Positions 1-9,364 of a DNA stretch of 64,000 bases are shown piece after piece. The translations under genes and the position numbers were made by a program. Numbering within the stretch: position 1 is the stretch's first letter; each line of letters opens with the position of its first letter. The notes below the pieces were generated by a model. The model was given only the letters and a program-made list of their open reading frames with translations. It was not told the origin of the DNA and did not search any database. The stretch is from Vibrio superstes (lineage in GTDB: Bacteria; Pseudomonadota; Gammaproteobacteria; Enterobacterales; Vibrionaceae), in assembly GCF_003569005.1 (NCBI RefSeq), contig NZ_BCUR01000001.1, forward strand, positions 434,001 to 498,000, in the 5' to 3' direction.

Positions 1-2097
1 GGTTTCTACGCCGGCTTGCTCTAATCGGTCGCTAGAGACTTCAATCTCTTTAAGTGCGGTCTTAGCAAAGCGAGTTACCATTAAGGTGGTACCTGCTTGA
101 CGGCCAACAATCGCGGCATCGGTTACAGCCAGTACCGGCGGGGTATCAATGATTACGATGTCGTAGTTTTCACTAGCCCAAGCACATAACTCTTCAAATC
201 GCGGGTGCATTAGCAATTCTGATGGGTTTGGCGGTGTCTTACCTTTGCTAATAAAGTGCATGTTTTCAACTTGATCGATATTGATCACTTCTTCAGCACT
301 TTTATCATTCACCAGGTAATCCGATAAACCAAAGTCGTTATTGAGCTTAACACCCTTGCCAATATGACCTTTGCGCATGTCGGCATCAATCAATAATACT
401 TTTTGACCAGCGCTAGCAATAATCGCGGCAAAGTTTGCTGAAACAAACGACTTACCGATTGCTGGTGATGGGCCTGTAATCATAATGATGTTGTTCTTCG
501 CTTCCATCATTGCAAAGTGCAGGCTGGTTCTCAGAGAGCGGAAGGCTTCTACTGACAAGTCAGCCGGATTGACAAAGGCCAACAAGGATTCTTCAGCAGT
601 AAGCAGTTTTTTCTTAGCTTTGTTCTTTTCTTGAATTTTAACGATTTTTTCTTGCTGCTCAGATCTTGGGATCGTCGCATAAACCGGTAAACCCAATTCT
701 TCAATCTGGTCTGGATTTTCAACGCCGCGATGGAACGCTGCTCGAAGCAGAACAAATGCAACACTCAACATACCGCCAAGCAGTGTGGCTAAAACAGCAA
801 TTAGAGGTTTTTTCGGTTTAACCGGCGCACTGTACGATTCAGCTCCATCCAAGATACGCACGTTACCGACGGTGCTTGCTTTAACAATGGCAAGCTCTTG
901 GGATTTGTTCAGTAACTGCAGGTAAATTTGCTGGTTTACTTCGACATCACGGGTTAGGCGCAATACAGCACGCTGAGTTTTAGGTAATTTTTTGATTTGC
1001 CCTTCAAGTCTGCGTTTTTGCTCTTCTAGTGTTTTGCGTTTCTCTAGAACGGCGATATAAGCAGGGTGCTCCTTAGTAAACCGCTGTGCTAGTTCGCTTT
1101 CTTTAAAGGTGAGTTCGTTCAGCTGAGCTTCAAGCTCTACCATCACTTTAAGTGTAGACTGCGCTTCTAATCCCAGGTCAACAGACTCATTATCTTGACG
1201 ATACTGGTTAAGGGCATCTTCATTTACGGTCAATTGAGCCTTGATCTCAGGAAGCTTATTTTGCAGGAATTCTAAACTGTTTTCTGCTTCTGCCGCGTTA
1301 CGATCCACGTTCTGCAGAAAGTAGTTATTTGCAATATCATTCAATAAATCGATGATTTGCTCTTGGTTCTCACCCTCAAACCCGAATGACAGGATCCCCG
1401 ATTGCTTGCCGCGTTCTGACACCGATAGGGAGCCACTCAGCCACTGTATTGCGTCCAGCTTTGAGCGCTTGCCTAGGCTGAATTCTTGGCCATCTTTACC
1501 AATCAACTGTGAAATGAACAGTGAATACTCACCATTAGCAGAGCGTGCTAGTTCGTCAGCCTTACCCTTTAGAATCACCTTATCTTCTGAATCAGTAAGC
1601 GTGAATGCACCAGAGGCAGAATCATCTATGATGATTTGATAGCCACCCGTTAATGCATAATCAGGAATATCGAAACGTTCGACTTTGATAAACGCTTCTT
1701 CGCCCATGCGCTTGGCAAGACCTTTACCTATGACAGGTAAATAGTTTGGTGAAGCCACGGTAGTCAGATTGAACTTATCGACGGTTTTTCCCAGCACCAT
1801 ACGAGATTTGATGATTTCGATCTCAGTGGCCGCTTGTGATTCCTGAGCAAACATATCGCCCATGCTTTCACTGAGTACTGGCATACCTGTCGATTTTTGT
1901 TCTACCTGTATTAGCGCATCTGCTTTGTAGATGGGGGTGGCCAACAGTGCGTAGGTCACACCGGCTACAGCAAAAACGAATGTGGTAAAGATGATGATCC
2001 ATTTACCATCTAACAAGAGACCAAGTAATTTTCCTAGGTCTATTACATCTGGCTGGCTAGGTTGCTGAGTGCGATTAGAACGATTGTTTTCGGTCAT
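1..2097 (-). CDS. wzc: Wzc-type polysaccharide co-polymerase / BY tyrosine kinase (3' end cut by window edge)
   Basis: Inner-membrane chain-length regulator and autokinase of Wzy-dependent capsule/EPS export, working with Wza and Wzb. The frame is open from an ATG at 2097 to the left edge, about 699 codons, so only the C-terminal tail (normally a tyrosine cluster) is missing. Visible parts are a short cytoplasmic N-terminus, TM1 near residues 32-52, a Wzz-like periplasmic region with coiled coil (about 250-400), TM2 near 435-455, and a cytoplasmic kinase with Walker A GPSPAIGKS (about 540), Walker A' LLIDADMR (about 566) and Walker B IVIIDTPP (about 645). This is the full BY-kinase set. It lies downstream of wza and wzb on the same strand and is probably the third gene of the RfaH-controlled transcript. 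The tyrosine tail cannot be assessed. Confidence 0.95.
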   Translation of the reverse strand, partial: MTENNRSNRTQQPSQPDVIDLGKLLGLLLDGKWIIIFTTFVFAVAGVTYALLATPIYKADALIQVEQKSTGMPVLSESMGDMFAQESQAATEIEIIKSRMVLGKTVDKFNLTTVASPNYLPVIGKGLAKRMGEEAFIKVERFDIPDYALTGGYQIIIDDSASGAFTLTDSEDKVILKGKADELARSANGEYSLFISQLIGKDGQEFSLGKRSKLDAIQWLSGSLSVSERGKQSGILSFGFEGENQEQIIDLLNDIANNYFLQNVDRNAAEAENSLEFLQNKLPEIKAQLTVNEDALNQYRQDNESVDLGLEAQSTLKVMVELEAQLNELTFKESELAQRFTKEHPAYIAVLEKRKTLEEQKRRLEGQIKKLPKTQRAVLRLTRDVEVNQQIYLQLLNKSQELAIVKASTVGNVRILDGAESYSAPVKPKKPLIAVLATLLGGMLSVAFVLLRAAFHRGVENPDQIEELGLPVYATIPRSEQQEKIVKIQEKNKAKKKLLTAEESLLAFVNPADLSVEAFRSLRTSLHFAMMEAKNNIIMITGPSPAIGKSFVSANFAAIIASAGQKVLLIDADMRKGHIGKGVKLNNDFGLSDYLVNDKSAEEVINIDQVENMHFISKGKTPPNPSELLMHPRFEELCAWASENYDIVIIDTPPVLAVTDAAIVGRQAGTTLMVTRFAKTALKEIEVSSDRLEQAGVET

Positions 2098-2168
2098 AGT
2101 ATTTATAAGGTTCTGGGGGTTGTGTTCAAACTGGTAGCTATCAGCTTCAAGCTGTCAGCTCTGAGGTT

Positions 2169-2594
2169 TCAGAGTCGCTTTATCCACTCTTTTGCTGACT
2201 TATCGATAAGCTCATAGACATGCTCGAATGCTTCATAGCTTTTCTTGTACGGATCAGGGATCTCTTTACTTAGCCAGTGGCCGTAAAGCATCGTTTTGCC
2301 ACGAGCCGCTGGCGCTATCTTAGTGATAGAATCAATGTGTCCTTTTTCCATCACTAAGATCAAATCGCTTTCGGCGATCATCGCGCTTGTGATTTGCCTT
2401 GCTATGTGACCGGATAGGTCACAATCATGCTTCTCTGATACCGTTACTGAAAAAGGATCAGCGGGCTTATCCACCAAGGCGCCCAAGCCTGCTGAAGTTA
2501 CTTTCTTGGCTGGCAACGCTTGTTTTAGTAGCTCTTCACCGATAGGGCTTCGGCAGATATTGCCGATGCAGACGACTAAAATATGGTCAAACAT
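2169..2594 (-). CDS. wzb: Low-molecular-weight protein-tyrosine phosphatase Wzb
   Basis: Cytoplasmic phosphatase that dephosphorylates the Wzc tyrosine tail, allowing cycles of polysaccharide polymerisation and export. The 141-residue product has the CX5R P-loop right at its N-terminus (CIGNICRS, Cys9 to Arg15) and the general-acid loop DPY near residue 113, as in LMW-PTPs of the Wzb/Etp type. Length matches the family (about 145-150). It sits between wza (25 bp upstream) and wzc (71 bp downstream), which makes the assignment as the cognate Wzc phosphatase firm. Confidence 0.95.
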   Translation of the reverse strand: MFDHILVVCIGNICRSPIGEELLKQALPAKKVTSAGLGALVDKPADPFSVTVSEKHDCDLSGHIARQITSAMIAESDLILVMEKGHIDSITKIAPAARGKTMLYGHWLSKEIPDPYKKSYEAFEHVYELIDKSAKEWIKRL

Positions 2595-2619
2595 TCATTC
2601 ACTTCACTATTTTAGTGGG

Positions 2620-3897
2620 TTACCAGTTACGGACACGGTTAACAAATTCACTGCCGTCATTTAACGCTGTGATGGTTGGCAATAGCTGGCGAACAACACG
2701 GTTGTATTGCTCAATTGGCGCTGCGGTTACATACACCACATCGTACGGTTCAAGTTCAAACTCGGTTCCAGTCACAAGCGCCGTCGCATCGCTGATATCT
2801 AGCTGATATACGTTAGCGATAATCTTCTCTGGACGAGGTGTTTTGCCTTGTGCCGCGAGCTCTTGTCTCTCAGCTTCTAGCTTTTGTTTTTCTTCTTTGG
2901 TCAGAGACTCGTCACGAACCTGCGCTAGATACTCTTCATGTTGCTTATCACGCTGGCCACTACGGAAAACAAATACGCCGGTCGCATTAGCTGCCAATTC
3001 ATTAATACCGCCCACTTCACTTAGTGCTTCAGTAAGCGTCATTCCTGAACGATCAATCTTCATTAGTTTTGGACTTTGCACTTCACCTAGCACGAATACT
3101 TTCTGCGCGTCATTGCGAGGTACATGGATGATATCGCCCTGTTGTAACAATCGGTTCTCGGTGAGATCGCCATTTTGCATCAAGTCGTGAAGAGACAGGG
3201 TTTCTGCTTTGCCATCACGAGTTAAGGTCACATTGCGCCAGTCTGCGTCTGTTGTTAAGCCACCAGCTTGGTTGATTGCATCTAGGAAGGTAAGAGGCAC
3301 GTTGGTAAGAGGTTGATAACCAGGTTGACGAATTTCACCAGTTACATACGCTTTCTGCGAGCGGAAGCCTGCGATATTGACATCAACTTGAGGGCTTTCA
3401 ATATATCGAGCTAAACGTGTTGAGATATCTTTACGTACTTCGGTAACTGTTTTACCCGCCACCTTCACAAATCCAATGTAAGGATAAAAGATGGTGCCAT
3501 CTGCATGAACCCAATGCCCTGCTTCTTGCGCGCTACGGTAAGAACCGGCTGGAATGGTCAGCTCTGGGTGATCCCAAATGGTGATATTCAAGATATCGCC
3601 TTGGCCAATTACATACTCATAGCCGGCAATTTGAGCATCAAGCGCTGGGTTACTGCGAGAATGGGCTTCCACATCGAAATACGACGAGTAACGGCTAACA
3701 AAAGATGGAGACAAAGGATAAACGTTAACCACATTAACTGGTGTTTCGGCAAGTTCTTGCTCAGACATTTGAGATTCGTCTGGCGTAGTTTGATAAATGT
3801 TTTTGTCGCCAAGGTCTACACTCGATCCCGGCATGGTACAACCAGTGATGGTGAGGCAAGTTGCTAATGGCAATACTAATTTAAGATTAAGTTTCAT
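2620..3897 (-). CDS. wza: Outer-membrane polysaccharide export lipoprotein Wza
   Basis: Outer-membrane channel for group 1-type capsule or EPS. The 425-residue product starts with a lipoprotein signal peptide with lipobox ITGC, predicting a lipidated Cys20. The polysaccharide-export domain follows at about residues 90-190 (GQGDILNITIWDHPEL), then SLBB-type beta-grasp repeats (AYVTGEIRQPGYQPL and KVFVLGEVQSP). A charged insertion of about 60 residues (about 310-365, rich in E, K and Q) makes it longer than E. coli Wza (379). It is first in the wza-wzb-wzc cluster, with an ops element in its leader, so RfaH antitermination is the likely control. Confidence 0.95.
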   Translation of the reverse strand: MKLNLKLVLPLATCLTITGCTMPGSSVDLGDKNIYQTTPDESQMSEQELAETPVNVVNVYPLSPSFVSRYSSYFDVEAHSRSNPALDAQIAGYEYVIGQGDILNITIWDHPELTIPAGSYRSAQEAGHWVHADGTIFYPYIGFVKVAGKTVTEVRKDISTRLARYIESPQVDVNIAGFRSQKAYVTGEIRQPGYQPLTNVPLTFLDAINQAGGLTTDADWRNVTLTRDGKAETLSLHDLMQNGDLTENRLLQQGDIIHVPRNDAQKVFVLGEVQSPKLMKIDRSGMTLTEALSEVGGINELAANATGVFVFRSGQRDKQHEEYLAQVRDESLTKEEKQKLEAERQELAAQGKTPRPEKIIANVYQLDISDATALVTGTEFELEPYDVVYVTAAPIEQYNRVVRQLLPTITALNDGSEFVNRVRNW

Positions 3898-3973
3898 TAT
3901 AATTTAATTGAAGCCGACTTTGATATCGAGAGAGGATTAGGACGTATTTTACAGTAAAACTACTAATTTGGGT

Positions 3974-3984
3974 ACGCTACCGCC
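3974..3984 (-). promoter_or_regulatory. ops element (RfaH recruitment site) in the wza leader
   Basis: Read on the minus strand, this is GGCGGTAGCGT, an exact match to the ops consensus GGCGGTAGnnT found in JUMPStart leaders of long polysaccharide, LPS-core and haemolysin operons. It lies 77 nt upstream of the wza ATG and in the right orientation. In enterics, RfaH is loaded onto RNA polymerase paused at ops and suppresses Rho-dependent polarity. The function here is inferred from sequence and position; no promoter was assigned with confidence. Confidence 0.85.
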
Positions 3985-4724
3985 CAGAGGATTATTCGAA
4001 ATTCCACGATTCGGTGCTTTTCGTTCTAGTAGTGAACAGTCAAATTGTCTGTAATGTGAGGCCACATTTACTGCGCGAGATTAAACGTTGTTGCGTAGCT
4101 AAAAACTATGATCTACAACAAGTTACACTCATTATATATGCATCGCATAGTATAAGAATCCATTAATTCATTCAATGAATTAAATAGCCATTAGACTAAT
4201 ATTTTTATAGCAAACCCATAACGTACAAGGAGCTATTTAGGCGAAATAGAACTGCCCCTTGCTTTAATACAAGGGCAATTATAGAAAACATCCCCTATGT
4301 TTGCGACGTTTAGTCTAATGTATTGGCGTAAAATGACATACGTACTTTACAGTACGATGAACAGCTTACTTTCAGTAACACTTTAGGGCTAGTATTTTTA
4401 CTCTAAAAACGGACTTACATCAAAAATATCTGCAAAGTTTAAAATAATTTATTAACCGTGTTGCTTATTCGTTGGATGTTAGACGGTGGGGTCGATTATT
4501 TTAAATTATCTACTATCGATAAGTCAGATAGATGACTCCTTCTTCCTGATAAAGAATGCATCACTCCGTGATATAAAAAGGCTTATTCTTGTCATTTGTG
4601 TCTTTCTCTTCGTTTTGTCACTCGCATAACCTCTCTCTCCCATCGTTCTCGTCATACTGATCACTCTCGTCATACTGATCACATCCGTCGATACTGGCCG
4701 CATCCGCCGTTGCTGGTCACGCAA
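3985..4724. other. Long non-coding region upstream of wza
   Basis: No convincing gene is seen in about 740 bp. It is AT-rich and presumably holds the wza promoter and leader. Notable parts are an imperfect hairpin at 4253-4277 (TGCCC/GGGCA arms with a one-base bulge) and a perfect two-copy 18-bp tandem repeat at 4647-4664 and 4665-4682. The short open frames at 4524-4823 (minus) and 4596-4814 (plus) overlap repeat DNA and look like noise. Confidence 0.6.
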
Positions 4725-4860
4725 GTCATTCCCGCATCTTTTAGCGGGAACCTTATATCGCACTCTCTGAAGATTGCCGATAAGAGACCTCGGCAATGGC
4801 GGAGGTTGGGCTGAAAGCCTCAAGCTGTTAGCTAAAAACTAGCAGCTGGCAGCTGGCAAC
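4725..4860. repeat. Interspersed palindromic repeat, copy left of the IS
   Basis: It contains the hairpin CATTCCCGC...GCGGGAA followed by a GATTGCCGATA...CTCGGCAATGG-type arm and a tail. Bases 4805-4844 of the tail are a perfect 40-bp match to 6116-6155 on the other side of the IS. The same hairpin family recurs at 6193, 7600, 7786, 11149 and 11301. Confidence 0.75.
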
Positions 4861-6112
4861 TGATATGACCTCAATAAAGTAGACACCTAATTTAAGGATT
4901 AGGTGTCATGCAAGTAAAACAAAGACGAATATTTTCCAACGAGTTTAAAAGAAACGCTGTTCAAACGTCACTAGAGTCTCCGGATACAGTAAACTCAATC
5001 GCAAAGTCATTAGGAATACATCCTGCTGTTTTGAGTAAATGGAGATGCGAATTGACATCAGCTAAGCAAACTTCAAACCCAATTAAGAACGAGGGCCCAG
5101 AGTCTTCTTTTGCTGAACTAGAACGAGAAGTGGCTCGTCTTAAAAAGCAACTTGAAAGGGCTGAAATGGAGAATGATATGTTAAAAAAAGGCGAAGGCCT
5201 ACTTCGACAGTCGAAAAGAATAAAATTTGAATTTATAGCTAAGCACCATAGTGCCAAGCGACCGATTAAATGGCTTTGCCATCTCTTTGAAGTCTCTCGT
5301 TCAGGGTATTATAAATGGCTGAACAGCGAACCTAGTGAGCGGTCTGTAGAGAATCGTTCATTATCTGATTTTCTCAAGGCTACCAGCGACGAACAACACT
5401 GTATTCCTGGTTATCGGAAGCTTTGGAAGCTCGCGATAGAAAACAGCTTTGTGTGCAGTAAAGCGAAGGTCCAACGCTTATTGCAAGCTATGGGCTATCG
5501 CTCTCGAGCTTGTAAACGTAGCTTTGGTCGTGCAGCAAGCAAATCAAATGCCATTAGCGCTTTTAATCTGCTGAATCGAGAGTTTAACGTCGCCGACCCT
5601 AATCGTGTTTGGGTATCCGATATTACTCAGGTTAGGTGTCTGGATGGTTGGCAGTATTTGTGTGTAGTTCTTGATTTATACTCAAGAAAAGTCGTTGGTT
5701 GGGGTACGAGCAAAATAAACAATGCTGATTTAGTCATAAAGACACTTAATCGAGCATGGAAGATCAGAAAGCCGGACGGTAACAAATTACTATTTCATTC
5801 AGATCAAGGAACCCAATATACAGCTGAAAATACATTGCTTTGGCATCACAAACGGAACATTACCGTGAGTATGTCTAGGAAAGGAAACTGTTGGGATAAT
5901 GCGTGTGCAGAGAGCTTCTTTGCACAGTACAAAAAAGAGTGGATGAGTAATCTTGGTGAAATATCACGTCAGCAAATGACAACCCAAAGTCGACTTTATA
6001 TCGTAAATTATTATAATTCAGTAAGAAAGCATGGGACACTCGATGGAGTTAGTCCCAATGTTTTTGAACTAATAAATTAAAACCCCGTGTCTACTTTTAC
6101 GGGGTCATATCA
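4861..6112 (+). mobile_element. IS3-family insertion sequence (complete, 1252 bp)
   Basis: The ends are imperfect inverted repeats of about 27 bp. Left begins TGATATGACCTCAATAAAGT at 4861; right, read inward, begins TGATATGACCCCGTAAAAGT and ends at 6112. Both continue into GTAGACAC or AGACAC. The termini are TG...CA, as is usual for IS3. One transposase gene fills the element. No 3-5 bp target duplication is seen (AAC on the left, GAT on the right), and both flanks carry the same 40-bp intergenic repeat. Confidence 0.9.
4908..6080 (+). CDS. IS3-family transposase, OrfA and OrfB fused in one frame
   Basis: DDE transposase of 390 residues. Residues 1-100 are OrfA-like: an HTH (SIAKSLGIHPAVLSKWR) then a leucine-zipper coiled coil. 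Residues 105-390 are OrfB: the HTH_21-like SRSGYYKW and an rve integrase core with D in VWVSDITQV, D in LFHSDQGTQY and E in DNACAESFFAQYKKE, a DD(35)E triad. IS3 elements normally need a -1 frameshift at A6G to join OrfA and OrfB. Here the run is seven A's (5183-5189) and the frame is continuous. Removing one A gives a typical OrfA end (LKKAKAYFDSRKE, then stop), so this copy looks like a +1 A mutation that hard-wires the fusion. The start is ATG at 4908, just inside the left end. Confidence 0.93.
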   Translation: MQVKQRRIFSNEFKRNAVQTSLESPDTVNSIAKSLGIHPAVLSKWRCELTSAKQTSNPIKNEGPESSFAELEREVARLKKQLERAEMENDMLKKGEGLLRQSKRIKFEFIAKHHSAKRPIKWLCHLFEVSRSGYYKWLNSEPSERSVENRSLSDFLKATSDEQHCIPGYRKLWKLAIENSFVCSKAKVQRLLQAMGYRSRACKRSFGRAASKSNAISAFNLLNREFNVADPNRVWVSDITQVRCLDGWQYLCVVLDLYSRKVVGWGTSKINNADLVIKTLNRAWKIRKPDGNKLLFHSDQGTQYTAENTLLWHHKRNITVSMSRKGNCWDNACAESFFAQYKKEWMSNLGEISRQQMTTQSRLYIVNYYNSVRKHGTLDGVSPNVFELIN

Positions 6113-6115
6113 GAT

Positions 6116-6281
6116 GTTGGGCTGAAAGCCTCAAGCTGTTAGCTAAAAACTAGCAACTGACAGCTAAAACCAACAACTAAAAACTAAGAAATGTCATTCC
6201 CGCATGCTCTTAGCGGGAATCTTACAACCCACTCTCTGAAGATTGCCGATAAAAGACCTCGGCGATGACAGAGGTTGGGAT
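6116..6281. repeat. Interspersed palindromic repeat, copy right of the IS
   Basis: Bases 6116-6155 repeat 4805-4844 exactly. From 6193 the hairpin GTCATTCCCGC...GCGGGAATC is followed by a GATTGCCGATA...CTCGGCGATGAC arm, closely resembling 4725-4800. Between this repeat and cysD (6282-6608) no gene is seen. That stretch presumably holds the cysD promoter, but no CysB site could be assigned. Confidence 0.7.
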
Positions 6282-6608
6282 AAAGGATGATAGGTACGTG
6301 GCGCTTAGGATGCTGTGTCCTAGGAGTAGAGAGTAACCTATATGAAATCCAGTATGTTTAGATACAACTATCCCTATAAAACTTTTGGTTATAACTATTG
6401 TCTTTTTATGCTTTGAATGAAAACCGAAACAAGACACATTCGGTGTAGAATTAACTAATTGAATTCATTGAATTAAATACAAGAACCACCTTGTTAGCTC
6501 CTCCCTTAGTCCTTACCTGACTATCTTAGATGGTTTGATTATGAGCCAAGGCTACAGAATGTTGTTAGGTTTCTAGCACACCGAAACAACAGGGATAGAC
6601 ATTCGATT

Positions 6609-7517
6609 ATGGATACGGCTCGACTTACCCACTTAAAAGCACTTGAAGCGGAATCGATTCAAATCTTCCGCGAAGTGACCGCTGAATTTGAAAACCCAGT
6701 GATGCTTTACTCTATTGGTAAAGACTCTTCCGTTCTGCTTCACCTTGCACGTAAAGCCTTTTATCCGGGCAAAGTGCCCTTCCCTTTATTGCATGTTGAT
6801 ACCAACTGGAAGTTCAAGCAGATGATCGAATTTCGTGATGAGTTAGCGGACAAATACGAACTCGACTTAATTGTCCACAAAAATCAGCGTGGGTTGGACA
6901 TGAATATCAGTCCATTTACCCATGGCAGTGCTAAACACACAGACATAATGAAGACCGAAGCACTGAAGCAAGCCTTAGATCAGCACGGATTCGATGCTGC
7001 ATTTGGTGGTGCTCGCCGTGATGAGGAAAAATCACGAGCTAAAGAACGAGTTTATTCTTTCCGAGATGAAAATCATCGCTGGGACCCAAAAAATCAGCGC
7101 CCTGAGTTGTGGCAAGTCTATAACGCTCGCGTAGACAAAGGCGAAAGTATTCGAGTCTTTCCATTATCAAACTGGACTGAACTGGATATCTGGCAATACA
7201 TCTATTTAGAAAACATCGACATGGTGCCTTTGTATTTTGCTCAGGAACGTCCCGTCGTCGAGCGTGATGGTACTCTGATCATGGTGGATGACGAGCGTAT
7301 GCCTCTTGAGCCTGGAGAAGTACCCGAAATGAAGAAAGTACGGTTCAGAACCCTTGGATGTTATCCATTAACGGGGGCTATTGAGTCGCAAGCCGAGACT
7401 CTTCCTGAAATCATTCAAGAGATGCTTCTCACTGCCACTTCTGAGCGCCAAGGTCGTGTTATAGACAATGATTCATCCGGTTCTATGGAGAAGAAAAAGA
7501 TGGAAGGGTATTTCTAA
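6609..7517 (+). CDS. cysD: Sulfate adenylyltransferase small subunit CysD
   Basis: With CysN it makes adenosine 5'-phosphosulfate from ATP and sulfate, the first step of assimilatory sulfate activation (also PAPS supply). The 302-residue length equals E. coli CysD. The PP-loop ATP-pyrophosphatase motif is [18 protein letters not shown] near residues 35-50, and the family signature [15 protein letters not shown] lies near 137. The C-terminus ([17 protein letters not shown]) is the conserved CysD ending. It is separated from cysN by 428 bp of repeat DNA, so the two genes may be co-transcribed through structured RNA. Confidence 0.97.
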   Translation: MDTARLTHLKALEAESIQIFREVTAEFENPVMLYSIGKDSSVLLHLARKAFYPGKVPFPLLHVDTNWKFKQMIEFRDELADKYELDLIVHKNQRGLDMNISPFTHGSAKHTDIMKTEALKQALDQHGFDAAFGGARRDEEKSRAKERVYSFRDENHRWDPKNQRPELWQVYNARVDKGESIRVFPLSNWTELDIWQYIYLENIDMVPLYFAQERPVVERDGTLIMVDDERMPLEPGEVPEMKKVRFRTLGCYPLTGAIESQAETLPEIIQEMLLTATSERQGRVIDNDSSGSMEKKKMEGYF

Positions 7518-7599
7518 GCGCTGCGGGCTTTGAAATAACCAGCTGAAGCGGGCAACAATATCAAGTTCTGTTGAATAAGCAGCGTCATTCCTGATAAAC

Positions 7600-7674
7600 C
7601 GTCATTCCCGCGGAGGCGGGAATCTGGTGAGTACTGTGCTAATAGATCCCCGATAGGAGCACTCGGGGATGACG
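7600..7674. repeat. 75-bp double-hairpin intergenic repeat
   Basis: Two palindromes in series: GTCATTCCCGC/GCGGGAATC and GATCCCCGATA/ACTCGGGGATGACG. It is nearly identical to 7786-7860, and shorter variants occur at 11149 and 38626. The 7518-7945 gap between cysD and cysN holds only this, its twin and connecting sequence; the 7514-7756 minus-strand open frame is not a credible gene. Confidence 0.85.
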
Positions 7675-7785
7675 AAACGGAGCGCTTGGTGATGACCGGC
7701 CAATTCCTTAGGGATGATAGGAACACTTTATGCCGGCGGGATGTTGAGTGACTCAATCAATAAGACAAACATCATCCTCAAGAAG

Positions 7786-7860
7786 CGTCATTCCCGCGCA
7801 GGCGGGAATCTGATGAGTACTGTGCTAATAGATCCCCGATAGGAGTACTCGGGGATGACG
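7786..7860. repeat. 75-bp double-hairpin intergenic repeat, second copy
   Basis: Same length and nearly the same sequence as 7600-7674, in direct orientation 186 bp away. The few differences include compensating-looking changes in the first hairpin loop. Confidence 0.85.
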
Positions 7861-7945
7861 AAACTGAGCACCCAGGGATGACGATTACTTTAACCACTGA
7901 TTACTGGATAAATTATCCGAAAAACTTAGCTTACATGGAGAGAAC

Positions 7946-9361
7946 ATGAACACAATTTCAGATTTGCTTTCAGTTGATGTGGAAGCGTATTTAAAACAAC
8001 ATGAAAACAAGGATCTGCTGCGTTTTATCACCTGTGGCAGTGTCGATGATGGTAAGTCTACTTTGATTGGTCGCTTGCTGTACGACAACCAAATGATTTT
8101 TGAAGATCAGCTTTCGGCAATTCAAAAAGACTCGAAGAAGTACAACACCACTGACCAAGAGTTTGATTTGGCGCTGTTGGTGGATGGCTTGCAGTCTGAG
8201 CGTGAGCAAGGCATTACTATTGATGTGGCTTATCGCTATTTTACAACGGATCAACGAAAGTTCATTATTGCTGATACTCCAGGGCACGAGCAATACACTC
8301 GAAACATGGCAACCGGTGCCTCTACTTCCGATCTCGCGATTATTCTAATTGATGCCCGTCACGGCGTTCAAACTCAAACACGACGTCACTCTTTCATTTG
8401 TTCGTTACTCGGTATTAAGCACGCCATTATTGCGGTAAACAAAATGGATACGGTGGATTATAGCCAGCAAAGATACCAAGATATTAAGAAAGAATACCGC
8501 GAGTTTGCAAACGAGTTGAATTTTGACAGCATTCAGTTTGTTCCTGTCTCTGCTTTGCATGGCGATAATGTGGTATTCCCAAGCAAGAACATGAGTTGGT
8601 ACCCTGGTTCAACGCTAATGCGCTTGCTCAACTCTGCCAAAACCAATAAAGGCAAACAGGAAGGTGAGTTTAGGTTCCCTGTACAGTATGTAAATCGCCC
8701 TAACTTAGATTTCCGTGGATTTTGTGGCACGGTAGTTTCTGGAGAGATTCGTGTTGGCGATCGTATCCAAGTGCTGCCCTCTGGCAAAGAAAGCAAAGTA
8801 AAATCTATCGTTACTTTTGATGGTGACCTGACCTCTTCATATGCAGGGCAAGCGGTTACGCTCACGTTAGAAGATGAAGTCGATATCAGTCGCGGAGACG
8901 TTCTCGTTCGCCCAGATCAGCAACCTCATTACTCCAATGCCGTTACTGCTAACGTGGTTTGGATGAATGAAGATGCGTTGCAACTTAACCGTGAGTATCT
9001 GATCAAAGTAGGCACTAAAACCGTTACCGGTCAGGTGTTGAAGATTGAGCATCGTGTTGATGTGAATAGCATGCAGAAGCTAGAGGCTAGCCAATTAAAC
9101 CTGAACGAAATTGGCCTATGTCACCTCAATCTCAATGAGAAAGTAGTTTTTGACGCCTATGACAGTAACCGTATCACCGGGGCGTTCATTATCATCGACC
9201 GATTGAGTAACGCGACGGTTGGCGCAGGGATGATCGAAGGTGCTCTAGAAAATAAAAATCAGCCTAGTCATGATTATTCTGAGTTTGAGCTCGAATTGAA
9301 TCAACTGGTTCGCAAGCACTTCCCACATTGGGATGCTAAAGACTTGCTTAGCAAGGGCTAA
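7946..9361 (+). CDS. cysN: Sulfate adenylyltransferase GTPase subunit CysN
   Basis: GTPase partner of CysD; GTP hydrolysis drives APS synthesis. The 471-residue product is EF-Tu-like. The G1 P-loop [13 protein letters not shown] is near residues 31-43, G2/G3 in [10 protein letters not shown] and [12 protein letters not shown], and G4 in NKMD; beta-barrel domains 2 and 3 follow. There is no fused CysC (APS kinase) domain, consistent with the separate cysC downstream. The start is ATG 7946 with GGAGAG 6 nt upstream. The stop is 3 bp before the SLC13 permease, indicating co-transcription. Confidence 0.97.
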   Translation: MNTISDLLSVDVEAYLKQHENKDLLRFITCGSVDDGKSTLIGRLLYDNQMIFEDQLSAIQKDSKKYNTTDQEFDLALLVDGLQSEREQGITIDVAYRYFTTDQRKFIIADTPGHEQYTRNMATGASTSDLAIILIDARHGVQTQTRRHSFICSLLGIKHAIIAVNKMDTVDYSQQRYQDIKKEYREFANELNFDSIQFVPVSALHGDNVVFPSKNMSWYPGSTLMRLLNSAKTNKGKQEGEFRFPVQYVNRPNLDFRGFCGTVVSGEIRVGDRIQVLPSGKESKVKSIVTFDGDLTSSYAGQAVTLTLEDEVDISRGDVLVRPDQQPHYSNAVTANVVWMNEDALQLNREYLIKVGTKTVTGQVLKIEHRVDVNSMQKLEASQLNLNEIGLCHLNLNEKVVFDAYDSNRITGAFIIIDRLSNATVGAGMIEGALENKNQPSHDYSEFELELNQLVRKHFPHWDAKDLLSKG

Positions 9362-9364
9362 CCA

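Noticed and set aside
4524..4823. Open frames on both strands in the wza upstream region
   Set aside because: They follow tandem and palindromic repeats and have no ribosome site or protein-like composition.
7600..7860. Regularly spaced palindromes considered as a CRISPR array
   Set aside because: Only two units at the site, spacing of about 110 bp, no cas genes, and the same hairpins are scattered through the window; they are interspersed repeats.
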